DNA of 64,000 nucleotides from Hydrogenophaga flava NBRC 102514. GTDB taxonomy: Bacteria; Pseudomonadota; Gammaproteobacteria; Burkholderiales; Burkholderiaceae_C. A model generated the notes under the pieces. That model searched no databases, was not told the origin of the DNA, and saw nothing but the letters and a program-made list of their open reading frames with translations. Where the stretch lies: NCBI RefSeq assembly GCF_001571145.1, contig NZ_BCTF01000007.1, positions 112,540 through 176,539 of the forward strand, written 5' to 3'. Each line of letters opens with the position of its first letter. The first letter of the stretch is position 1. This document shows positions 47,686 through 55,767 of this stretch, piece by piece. The translations under genes were made by a program, and so were the position numbers.

Positions 47686-48667
47686 TCGCCTGACCGATGC
47701 GCGTGGCCTCGGTCGCGTCATTCAGCGTCAGCGGCGCCGGGCGCTCGCCGCGGCAGGCCGCCACGAAGGCCTCCATCTCCAGCCGGAAGGCGTCGCCGAA
47801 GCGCGCGAAGAAATCCGGCAGGGCGCGGTGGCCCACGCCGTCCGCGTCGCGGTACTGCACGCGGCTCAGGTGCGCGCCCATGCCCACCTGCAGCGTGCCG
47901 GCGGTGCCGATCACCTCGGTGGTGGTCTCGTGGCCGTGCGGCATGGTGCGGCTGGCGTAGAACACCGCACGCTGGCCGCCCTCGAACTCGACAATCGCCA
48001 GGCCGTTGTCCACGTCGCCGAAGGGCTTGAGGCCTTCGTGGATGGCGATGGTGCCGCTGGCGAACACGCGCGTGGCCTTGGGGTTGCCCAGCATCCAGCG
48101 TGCGAGGTCGATGTCGTGCACGCTGCAGTCCATGAAGATGCCGCCCGACGACTCGGCAAAGCGCACGAAGAAGCCCGTCTCGTCGTTCTGGTCGCAGGTC
48201 TGCGAGCGCACGAGGAACGGCCTGCCCAGATCGCCCTTGTCGATGGCGGCCTTGGCCTCGGCGTAGCTGGGGTCGAAGCGGCGCACGAAGCCGACCATGG
48301 CGACCAGGTCCGGATGGTCCTTGGCCACGGCCTCGACCGCTTCGCAGGTGGCCACGTCGAGCGACAGCGGCTTTTCCACAAAGACGTGTTTGCCCGCGCG
48401 CAGGCAGGCGCTGGTCTGGTCGGCGTGCAGCGTGGTCGGCGTGACCAGCACGATGGCGTCGATGTCGGCATCCGCCAGCATGGTTTCCAGCGTCTCGTGG
48501 CAGCGGGTGATGCCCAGCTCCTGCCGCGCCCAGTCGAGTTCGGAAGCGACGGGGCTGCAGGCCGTAACCAGGCGCGCGCCCGGCGTGTTGCGGGCCAGCT
48601 GCTGCGCATGGCGCTTGCCCAGCCGGCCCAGGCCGGCGATGCCGACGTTGAGGATCTTGGTGCTCAT
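47645..48667 (-). CDS. Gfo/Idh/MocA oxidoreductase, probable inositol dehydrogenase 2
   Basis: 340 residues. The Rossmann start is VGIAGLGRLGKRHAQQLA; then EKPLSLDV (catalytic Lys) and GGIFMDCSVHDIDLARWMLG (Asp and His pair). It is close to iolG next door in fold and size but clearly distinct in sequence. It likely oxidises myo-inositol, scyllo-inositol or another isomer. Start at MSTKILNVG; the gene is 11 bases downstream of iolG and overlaps the epimerase gene by 41 bases at its 3' end. Confidence 0.82.
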   Translation of the reverse strand: MSTKILNVGIAGLGRLGKRHAQQLARNTPGARLVTACSPVASELDWARQELGITRCHETLETMLADADIDAIVLVTPTTLHADQTSACLRAGKHVFVEKPLSLDVATCEAVEAVAKDHPDLVAMVGFVRRFDPSYAEAKAAIDKGDLGRPFLVRSQTCDQNDETGFFVRFAESSGGIFMDCSVHDIDLARWMLGNPKATRVFASGTIAIHEGLKPFGDVDNGLAIVEFEGGQRAVFYASRTMPHGHETTTEVIGTAGTLQVGMGAHLSRVQYRDADGVGHRALPDFFARFGDAFRLEMEAFVAACRGERPAPLTLNDATEATRIGQAITQSLRTGLPVSC

Positions 48668-48678
48668 GCGTGCGGCCT

Positions 48679-49674
48679 TCAGAACGTGACGGGCTGGCCC
48701 GTGGTCGCGCTCTGCGTGGCGGCGTCTGCCAGCTTCTGCGCCATCACGCCGTCCTGCACCGTGGTCTTGAAGGGCTGGCCCGACTGCAGGCAGCTGAAGA
48801 AGTGCTCGATCTCCAGCCGGTAGGCGGCGGCGTAGCGCTGCAGGAAGAAGGCCTCGGGCTTGTCGGCCTGGATGCCGTTGGCGCCCCAGTGCTGCACCTC
48901 GGTGGGCGTGTGGTTGCCGCATTGCAGCAGACCGGCCGAGCCCAGCATCTCGAAGCGCTGGTCGTAGCCGTAGGCGGCGCGGCGCGTGGTGTTGATCTGG
49001 CACAGGCGACCCTTGTGCGTGCGGATGGTGACGGCGGTGCAGTCGAAGTCGCCCGCGGCGCCCACGGCCGGGTCGGTCAGCACCGAGCCGGTGGCGCTCA
49101 GCCAGGCGGCCTCGTCGCCGTCGGCGCAGAGGATCCACCGGAACACGTCGAAGTCGTGAATCAGCATGTCGCGGAAGATGCCGCCGGATTGTTTGATGTA
49201 CTCGACCGGCGGGGCGCCGGGGTCGCGGCTGGTGATCACCATCATCTCGGGCGTGCCGATCTCGCCGGCGTCCATGCGGCGGCGGGCCTCGTTGAAGGTC
49301 GGGTCAAAGCGGCGCTGGAAACCGATCATGCAGCCCACGCCGGCGGCGGCCACGGCCTGGGCCACGGCCTCGGCGCGCGGCACCGACAGGTCGACCGGCT
49401 TCTCGCAGAAGATGTGTTTGCCCGCGGCGGCGGCGCGCGCGATCAGGTCGCTGTGGGTGGTGGTGGGCGAGCAGATGGCGACGGCGTCGATGCCCGGGTC
49501 GGCGAACACGGTGTCGACATCGGTGGCCTGGGCACCCAGGGTATGGGCCAGATCGGCCGCGGCGGCCGGCACGGCGTCGCAGACATATTTGAGCTTCACG
49601 CCCGGCTGGGCGGCGAGGTTGGTGGCGTGGATGCGGCCAATGCGGCCTGCGCCCAGAACGGCAACGTGTTTCAT
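48679..49674 (-). CDS. iolG: myo-inositol 2-dehydrogenase
   Basis: 331 residues, full length for IolG. NAD site VLGAGRIGRIHATNLA, EKPVDLS with the catalytic Lys, GFQRRFDPTFNEARRRMDAGEIG, and the Asp/His pair in GGIFRDMLIHDFDVFRW. It makes scyllo-inosose from myo-inositol, the first step of the pathway encoded to the right. It lies between the second dehydrogenase and the RpiR gene, all on the minus strand. Confidence 0.92.
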   Translation of the reverse strand: MKHVAVLGAGRIGRIHATNLAAQPGVKLKYVCDAVPAAAADLAHTLGAQATDVDTVFADPGIDAVAICSPTTTHSDLIARAAAAGKHIFCEKPVDLSVPRAEAVAQAVAAAGVGCMIGFQRRFDPTFNEARRRMDAGEIGTPEMMVITSRDPGAPPVEYIKQSGGIFRDMLIHDFDVFRWILCADGDEAAWLSATGSVLTDPAVGAAGDFDCTAVTIRTHKGRLCQINTTRRAAYGYDQRFEMLGSAGLLQCGNHTPTEVQHWGANGIQADKPEAFFLQRYAAAYRLEIEHFFSCLQSGQPFKTTVQDGVMAQKLADAATQSATTGQPVTF

Positions 49675-49708
49675 GGGTTCGAAGGGTGGGGTTGGGAGGG
49701 GAAACGGG

Positions 49709-50575
49709 TCAGCGCGCCGCGGCGCCGCTGGGCTTGTATTCGAGTTCGAGCCGATAGGCGAGGGCGATGAACAGGCACTGCGCCAGGGCCATGGTGCTGG
49801 AGAGCGCGCGGAAGCCGAACACGGCGCTCTCTTGCACCACCAGCGCCACGTCGGCCAGCTGGGCCAGGGCGCCGACGCGGCTGTCGGTGATGGCGATCAC
49901 GGTCGCGCCCGCCTGGGTCGCCTGCCGCACCACGTCCATGGTCTCTTCGGCGTAGGGCGCAAAGCTGATGGCGACCATCACGTCGCCGCGCCGCAGCCCG
50001 CGCACCTGGCCGACGTGCATGGCGCCGGCAAAGTCCACCAGCTGCACCGGCTTGTCGGTGTGCTGCAGCGCGTAGGCCAGGTAGGTCGCCACCGGGAAGG
50101 CCCGGCGCGCGCCGGCCACCCACAGCGACGGGGCGTGGGCCAGCAGGTCCACCGCGCGGTCGATGGGCAGCTCGTGCAGATGGCGGCCCAGCTCTTCGAG
50201 CCCGGCCACGGCGCCGCCCACGAACTCCTGCGCGATGCTGGTGCTGTCGAGCGGGTGGTCGCTGCGTGCCACGGCTTCGCGGATGCGGTTCTGGTAGCTG
50301 CGGCTGGGGGCAATCTGGGTGGCGATGCCGGCGCGGAACAGGGCCTGCATTTCCGAGAAGCCGGAGAAGCCGAAGTGTTTGGCAAACCGCACCACGGCCG
50401 AGGGCTGCACGCCGCAGTGGTCGGCGATGTCCTGGATGCGCTCCAGCCCCACGTGGTCGCGGTGCTGTTCGATGTAGGTGCCGATCAGCTTGAGCTGCCG
50501 GCTGAGCTGTCCGTGCTCCTGCACCAGGCGCTGCAGGAACTCGTCCACAGGGGTGGCGGGCTTGGGAGAAGTCAT
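49709..50575 (-). CDS. iolR: RpiR-family repressor of the inositol genes
   Basis: 288 residues. The N-terminal helix-turn-helix (about 30-80) contains IADHCGVQPSAVVRFAKHFGFSGFSEMQALFR; the C-terminal SIS sugar-isomerase fold (about 125-270) has LWVAGARRAFPVATYLAYAL, RGDVMVAISFAPYAEETMDVV and VIAITDSRVGAL. RpiR proteins repress iol genes in rhizobia in response to phosphorylated intermediates. ATG at 50575 is preferred to an upstream GTG (50584). It is divergent from the inositol importer and shares its AT-rich control region. Confidence 0.88.
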   Translation of the reverse strand: MTSPKPATPVDEFLQRLVQEHGQLSRQLKLIGTYIEQHRDHVGLERIQDIADHCGVQPSAVVRFAKHFGFSGFSEMQALFRAGIATQIAPSRSYQNRIREAVARSDHPLDSTSIAQEFVGGAVAGLEELGRHLHELPIDRAVDLLAHAPSLWVAGARRAFPVATYLAYALQHTDKPVQLVDFAGAMHVGQVRGLRRGDVMVAISFAPYAEETMDVVRQATQAGATVIAITDSRVGALAQLADVALVVQESAVFGFRALSSTMALAQCLFIALAYRLELEYKPSGAAAR

Positions 50576-50598
50576 GGGTCGCACTGTAGCTGAGAAAT

Positions 50599-50653
50599 GG
50601 AAAAATAGAAAAAAAAATCATTCATTAGGGAAAATATCTAGAAGAAAAATTCT
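50599..50653. promoter_or_regulatory. AT-rich iol control region with candidate RpiR sites
   Basis: The gap between the repressor and importer genes has an A-rich core. AGAA-N6-TTCT is at 50640-50653, with further GGAA half sites at 50599 and 50629. Rhizobial IolR of the RpiR type recognises GGAA-N6-TTCC, so this is a close variant of that pattern. Confidence 0.4.
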
Positions 50654-50751
50654 CTTCGCGTTCTACCATCCGTCCCGTGCCACCGCTGGGCCGGTCTGTC
50701 CGCTCCTGACGGCACGCAGGCATTCGCTTCAACCAACGACTGGAGACATTC

Positions 50752-51780
50752 ATGAACGCTTCTTCCGTGCGCCCCGTGCTCAAGACACTGGCCCTGGCCG
50801 CCCTGCTGGCCGCCGGTGCCGCCCACGCCGAGGGCCGCTACGTGCTCATCAGCCACGCGCCCGATTCGGACTCGTGGTGGAACACCATCAAGAACTCGGT
50901 CAAGCAGGCGGGTGAGGACTACGGCGTGACGGTCGAATACCGCAACCCGGCCAACGGCGACCTGGCCGACATGGCCCGCCTGATCGAGCAGGCCGCGGCG
51001 CAGAACGTGGACGGCGTGATCACCACCATCGCCGACTTCAACGTGCTGCAGGGCGCGCTCAAGAAGGTCACCGACAAGAAGATCCCGCTGATCACCATCA
51101 ACTCCGGCACCACGGCACAGAGCGAAAAACTGGGCGCGATCATGCACGTGGGCCAGCCCGAGTACGAAGCCGGCAAGGGCGCTGGCGAGCGCGCCAAGGC
51201 CGCGGGTGTCAAGAGCTTCCTGTGCGTGAACCACTACGCGACCAACCCGGCCTCGTTCGACCGCTGCCGCGGCTTTGCCGAGGCCATCGGCGCCGACTTC
51301 AAGAAGAGCACCATCGACTCCGGGGACGACCCCACCACCATCGAGTCCAAGGTCAGCGCCTACCTGCGCCAGAACGCCGGCACCGGCGCCGTGCTGACGC
51401 TGGGCCCGACCTCGGCGCACCCGACGCTCAAGGCGCTGGAGAAGGGTGGCCAGGCCGGCAAGCTCTGGTTCGCCACCTTCGACCTCTCCGATGAAATCGG
51501 CAAGGGCATCAAGGCCGGCACCATCCAGTTCGGCATCGACCAGCAGCCCTACCTGCAGGGCTACATCCCGGTGGCGGTGATGGCCACCATGAAGGCCCAG
51601 AAGACCAGCGATATCAAGAAGGTGTCCGAGGCCATCCAGGCCAACGCCAAGACCAAGGCCCGCTTTGCCGAGTACGGCCTGGCACCGGCCTTCGGCGCGC
51701 GCCACATCGGTTCGGGCCCCGGCTTCGTGACCAAGGACACGCTGCCCAAGGTGGAAAAGTACGCGGGCCAGTACCGCTGA
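50752..51780 (+). CDS. inositol/sugar ABC transporter periplasmic-binding protein
   Basis: 342 residues with a signal peptide cut after AAHA. The mature part is a type-1 sugar-binding fold: YVLISHAPDSDSWWNTIKNSVKQAGEDYGV, IEQAAAQNVDGVITTIADF and FGIDQQPYLQGYIPVAVM near the end. FLCVNHYATNPASFDRC holds two Cys that may form a disulfide. First gene of the plus-strand iol operon, just ahead of a permease and an ATPase. An inositol ligand is inferred from context. Confidence 0.85.
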   Translation: MNASSVRPVLKTLALAALLAAGAAHAEGRYVLISHAPDSDSWWNTIKNSVKQAGEDYGVTVEYRNPANGDLADMARLIEQAAAQNVDGVITTIADFNVLQGALKKVTDKKIPLITINSGTTAQSEKLGAIMHVGQPEYEAGKGAGERAKAAGVKSFLCVNHYATNPASFDRCRGFAEAIGADFKKSTIDSGDDPTTIESKVSAYLRQNAGTGAVLTLGPTSAHPTLKALEKGGQAGKLWFATFDLSDEIGKGIKAGTIQFGIDQQPYLQGYIPVAVMATMKAQKTSDIKKVSEAIQANAKTKARFAEYGLAPAFGARHIGSGPGFVTKDTLPKVEKYAGQYR

Positions 51781-51849
51781 GTGAGTGCAGGGCCGGCGCC
51801 GCTGTGGGGTGCCGGCCCGCAGACAGAGACATCTTTTTGAGGACATGAC

Positions 51850-52995
51850 ATGGCCAGTGCAAACCTGAGCGGCGCGCCCGCGAACCTGCCGGGCGACGAG
51901 CGCGTGCGCAACGTGGGCTCGGTGCGCAAGCTGCTTGCCCGCCCCGAGTTCGGTGCCATTGCGGGCACCTTGCTCGTGGTGGCGATCTTCGTTTTGGCGG
52001 CCGGCGATTCCGGCATGTTCAGCGCCGAAGGCACGGTCAACTGGGGCACCGTGGCGGGCTTCCTGGGCATCATCGCCGTGGGGGCGGCCCTGCTGATGAT
52101 CGCCGGCGAGTTCGACCTCTCGGTCGGCTCCATGATCGGCTTCGCCGGGATGATGGTGGCCATCCCCATTCTGGAATGGGGATGGGCGCCCAGCGCCGCG
52201 GTGGTGTTCGCTTTTGCCTGCGCCCTGGCGCTGGGCTGGCTCAACGGCTGGCTGGTGATCAAGACCGGCCTGCCCAGTTTCATCGTCACGCTCGCCTTCT
52301 TCTTCATTCTGCGCGGCCTGTCGCTGGCGGTGGCGGTGCTGCTGACGGGCAAGACCATCCTGTCAAGCAGCGGCGACATCGTGCTGCAGGAGGCCATGCT
52401 GGCCGACCCCGTGGTGTCGGCCCTGTTCCACGGCCATGTGCTGACTGGCCTGTTCGACAGCCTCGCCGCGGCCGGCTGGATGGCGGCGCGCGACGACGGC
52501 ACGGCCCTGGCCATCGGCGTGCCCAAGGTGGTGGTGTGGTGGTTCGTGCTCACCGCCGTGGGGGCCTTCGTGCTGGCCCGCACCCGGGCCGGCAACTGGA
52601 TCCTCGCGGTGGGGGGCGACGCGAACGCGGCCAAGAACGTGGGCATTCCGGTGGCGCGGGTGAAGATCGGCCTGTTCATGTTCACCGCCTTCTGCGCGAC
52701 GCTGTTCGCCGTTCTGCAGGTGGCCGACGCCGGTTCCGCCGCCGCCGACCGCGGTCTGCAGAAGGAGTTCGAAGCCATCATCGCGGCGGTCATCGGCGGC
52801 TGCCTGCTGACCGGGGGCTACGGCTCGGTGATCGGCGCGGCCTTCGGGGCGCTGATCTTCGGCATGGTGCAGATCGGCATCGGCTACACCAGCATCGACA
52901 ACAACTGGTACCGCGTGTTCCTGGGCGTGATGCTGCTGGCCGCCGTGCTGTTCAACAACTACATCCGCCGCCGCTTCGCGATGGGCCGGCTGTGA
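51850..52995 (+). CDS. inositol/sugar ABC transporter permease
   Basis: 381 residues, ribose-class permease with about ten helices. Signature AGEFDLSVGSMIGFAGMMVAI, then GLPSFIVTLAFFFILRGLSLAV, AVGGDANAAKNVGIPVARVKIG and AVIGGCLLTGGYGSVIGAAFGALIFG. It follows the binding protein by 69 bases and precedes the ATPase by 14. It should carry inositol through the inner membrane. Confidence 0.9.
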   Translation: MASANLSGAPANLPGDERVRNVGSVRKLLARPEFGAIAGTLLVVAIFVLAAGDSGMFSAEGTVNWGTVAGFLGIIAVGAALLMIAGEFDLSVGSMIGFAGMMVAIPILEWGWAPSAAVVFAFACALALGWLNGWLVIKTGLPSFIVTLAFFFILRGLSLAVAVLLTGKTILSSSGDIVLQEAMLADPVVSALFHGHVLTGLFDSLAAAGWMAARDDGTALAIGVPKVVVWWFVLTAVGAFVLARTRAGNWILAVGGDANAAKNVGIPVARVKIGLFMFTAFCATLFAVLQVADAGSAAADRGLQKEFEAIIAAVIGGCLLTGGYGSVIGAAFGALIFGMVQIGIGYTSIDNNWYRVFLGVMLLAAVLFNNYIRRRFAMGRL

Positions 52996-53009
52996 ACGGG
53001 GAGATGGCC

Positions 53010-53795
53010 ATGAGCGACTACATCCTTCAACTCGAAGACATCTCCAAGTTCTTCGGCCCGGTCATCGCACTCAACGGCGTGACGCTGCGGCTCAAGCGGG
53101 GCGAGGTGCACTGCCTGCTGGGCGATAACGGCGCGGGCAAGTCCACGCTGATCAAAACCCTGGCCGGGGTGCACCTGGCCGACAAGGGCCAGTACCTGGT
53201 CAACGGCGCACCGGTGCGCTTCCGCTCCCCGCGCGACGCGCTGGACGCCGGCATCGCCACCGTCTACCAGGACCTGGCGCTGGTGCCGCTGATGAGCGTG
53301 GCGCGCAACTTCTTCATGGGCCGCGAGCCGGTGCGCAAGCTGTTCGGCGTGCTGCCGGTGATGGACCACGTGTCCGCCGAGGCCATCGCCACCGAGAAGC
53401 TGGGCGAGATGGGCATCCGCGTGCGCAACGCGGGCCAGATGATCGGCACCATGTCCGGCGGCGAGAAGCAGTGCCTGGCCATCGCGCGCGCCATCCACTT
53501 CGGCGCGCAGGTGCTGATCCTGGACGAGCCCACGGCGGCGCTGGGGGTCAAGCAGAGCGCCAACGTGCTCAAGCTCATCCTCAAGGCGCGCCAGCGCGGC
53601 ATCTCGGTGATCTTCATCACCCACAACGCCAACCACGCGTACCCGGTGGGCGACAGCTTCACCCTGCTCAACCGGGGCAAGTCGCTGGGCACCTACGCCA
53701 AGGCCGAGATCTCCAAGGAAGCCCTGCTGGACATGATGGCCGGCGGGGCCGAGATGAAGACGCTGATGGAAGACCTGGAAGGAGTGACCATCTGA
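53010..53795 (+). CDS. inositol/sugar ABC transporter ATPase (single domain)
   Basis: 261 residues, only one ATPase domain, unlike the duplicated ATPases of the sugar operon. Walker [17 protein letters not shown], signature MSGGEKQCLAIARA, Walker [11 protein letters not shown], His-loop ITHNANHA. The ATG at 53010 is used because GGGGAG lies six bases before it; an ATG two codons upstream directly abuts that sequence. It overlaps the next gene by one base. Confidence 0.9.
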   Translation: MSDYILQLEDISKFFGPVIALNGVTLRLKRGEVHCLLGDNGAGKSTLIKTLAGVHLADKGQYLVNGAPVRFRSPRDALDAGIATVYQDLALVPLMSVARNFFMGREPVRKLFGVLPVMDHVSAEAIATEKLGEMGIRVRNAGQMIGTMSGGEKQCLAIARAIHFGAQVLILDEPTAALGVKQSANVLKLILKARQRGISVIFITHNANHAYPVGDSFTLLNRGKSLGTYAKAEISKEALLDMMAGGAEMKTLMEDLEGVTI

Positions 53796-55750
53796 TGCCC
53801 ACGCTCCCGTTCCCCTCCGGTCGCCGCCACGACCTGGCCTGCCTGGGCCGGCTGGCCGTCGACCTGTACGCCCAGCAGTTCGGCAGCCGCCTGGAAGACG
53901 CGCGCAGCTTTTCCATGTACCTGGGCGGCAGCTCGGCCAACCTGGCGTTTGGCGTGGCCCGACTGGGTTGCCGCAGCGCCATGATCTCCCGCGTGGGGGA
54001 CGAGCAGATGGGCCGCTTCCTGCTGGAGCGCCTGCAGGCCGAGGGCTGCGACACCAGCCAGGTGCAGATCGACAAGGACCGCCTCACGGCCCAGGTGCTG
54101 CTGGGCCTGAAAGACCGCGACACCTTCCCGCTGCTGTTCATGCGCGAGAACTGCGCCGACATGGCGCTGGATGCTGCCGCTATCGACGAAACCTTCATCG
54201 CCCAGTGCCGCGCGCTGGCCATCACCGGCACCCACCTGTCGACCGACGGCACCCGCGCCGCGGCCCACAAGGCGCTGGAGGCCGCGCGCCGCCACGGCAC
54301 GGTGACCGTGCTGGACATCGACTACCGCCCGGTGCTGTGGGGCCTGACCGGCCGCGGCGCCGGCGATAACCGTTTCGTCGACGACGCCGGCGTGACGCGC
54401 CAGCTGCAGCAGAGCCTGCCGCTGTTCGATCTGCTGGTCGGTACCGAAGAGGAGTTCTTCATCGCTGGCGGCGTGGCGGGCGACCTCATCGCCAGCCTGC
54501 GCGCGGTGCGCACGCTCTGCCCGACGGCGACGCTGGTGGTCAAGCGCGGCGCGCTGGGCTGCTGTGTTATCGAGGGGGACATCCCGGACGACATCGACGC
54601 TGCGCCGACCTACCGCGGCGAGCGCGTGGAAGTGCTCAACGTGCTGGGCGCGGGCGACGCCTTCCTCTCGGGCCTGATGGCCAGCCTGCTGCAGGGCAAG
54701 GACTGGGCCGAGTCCACGAAAGTGGCCAATGCCTGCGGCGCCATCGTGGTCTCGCGCCACGCCTGCTCCGCCGCCATGCCCACGCCGGCCGAGCTGGCCC
54801 ACTGGTTCGGTGGCAGCCGCAATCCGAAAGTGGACGCCGACGAACAACTGGCCCACCTGCACCGCGTCACCGCCGCGCGCCCGAGCTGGGACGACCTGTG
54901 CGTGATGGCCTTCGACCACCGCAGCCAGTTCTACGACATCGCCCGCGCCGCGGGGGCCAGCGATGCGAAAGTGCCCGCGCTCAAGAAGCTGCTGGTGCAG
55001 GCCGCCGAGCAGGTGGAGCGCAGCCGCCAGCTGCAGGGCCACACCGGCGTGCTGATCGACGGCGGCGACTACGGCCGCGATGCGCTGGCCAGCGCCACCG
55101 GCCGCGGCTGGTGGGTGGGCCGCCCGGTGGAGTTGCCCGGCTCGCGCCCGCTGCGCTTCGACGGCACAAGGTCCATCGGCAGTGCGCTCATCCACTGGCC
55201 GACCGAGCAGGTCGTCAAGTGCCTTGTGCACTACCACCCGGACGATCATTTCGAGCTGCGCCTGGAACAGGAACAGACCGTGCTGGAGCTGCGGGAAGCC
55301 ACGCGCGAGAGCGGCAACGAACTGCTGCTAGAAATCATTCCGCCCAAGGGCATGACGCCCGAGGGCACCGCCGACGCCGCCGTGCTGCGCGCGGTCAAGC
55401 GCTTCTACAACCTGGGCGTCAAGCCCGAGTGGTGGAAGCTGGCGCCCATGCAGGAGCAGGGCTGGCGCGATCTGGAGGCGCTGATCAGCGAGCGCGACCG
55501 CCACTGCCGCGGCGCGGTCATCCTGGGCCTGAACCAACCGCTGGACTTCCTGGCGGCCAGCTTCGCCAACGCCACCAACCCCATCGTCAAGGGCTTCATG
55601 GTCGGGCGTACGCTCTGGGCCGATGCGTCCCTGAAATGGTTCAAGGGCGAGATCGACGACGCGGCCCTGATCGACGAGGTGGCCCGCAATTTCGCGGTGC
55701 TGGTGGATGCGTGGAGAAGCCGACACTCCGCCCAACGCGCCGCGGCCTGA
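53795..55750 (+). CDS. iolC: 5-dehydro-2-deoxygluconokinase fused to a DUF2090 aldolase-like domain
   Basis: 651 residues in two parts. Residues 1-340 are a PfkB kinase: YLGGSSANLAFGVARLG, DIDYRPVLWG and VLNVLGAGDAFLSGL (catalytic Asp). Residues 345-640 are DUF2090, a class-I aldolase-like barrel (MAFDHRSQFYDIA, VDGGDYG-like LIDGGDYGRDALA, YHPDDHFELRLEQE, WWKLAPM). The kinase phosphorylates 5-dehydro-2-deoxygluconate; the second domain probably acts as the IolJ aldolase, giving malonic semialdehyde and dihydroxyacetone phosphate. This fusion is known in proteobacteria. No separate iolJ is seen. Confidence 0.92.
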   Translation: MPTLPFPSGRRHDLACLGRLAVDLYAQQFGSRLEDARSFSMYLGGSSANLAFGVARLGCRSAMISRVGDEQMGRFLLERLQAEGCDTSQVQIDKDRLTAQVLLGLKDRDTFPLLFMRENCADMALDAAAIDETFIAQCRALAITGTHLSTDGTRAAAHKALEAARRHGTVTVLDIDYRPVLWGLTGRGAGDNRFVDDAGVTRQLQQSLPLFDLLVGTEEEFFIAGGVAGDLIASLRAVRTLCPTATLVVKRGALGCCVIEGDIPDDIDAAPTYRGERVEVLNVLGAGDAFLSGLMASLLQGKDWAESTKVANACGAIVVSRHACSAAMPTPAELAHWFGGSRNPKVDADEQLAHLHRVTAARPSWDDLCVMAFDHRSQFYDIARAAGASDAKVPALKKLLVQAAEQVERSRQLQGHTGVLIDGGDYGRDALASATGRGWWVGRPVELPGSRPLRFDGTRSIGSALIHWPTEQVVKCLVHYHPDDHFELRLEQEQTVLELREATRESGNELLLEIIPPKGMTPEGTADAAVLRAVKRFYNLGVKPEWWKLAPMQEQGWRDLEALISERDRHCRGAVILGLNQPLDFLAASFANATNPIVKGFMVGRTLWADASLKWFKGEIDDAALIDEVARNFAVLVDAWRSRHSAQRAAA

Positions 55751-55767
55751 ACACTCTGACTCAAGAC

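Noticed and set aside
53693..55249. 518-codon open frame opposite iolC
   Set aside because: Antisense shadow with no recognisable motif or ribosome site.
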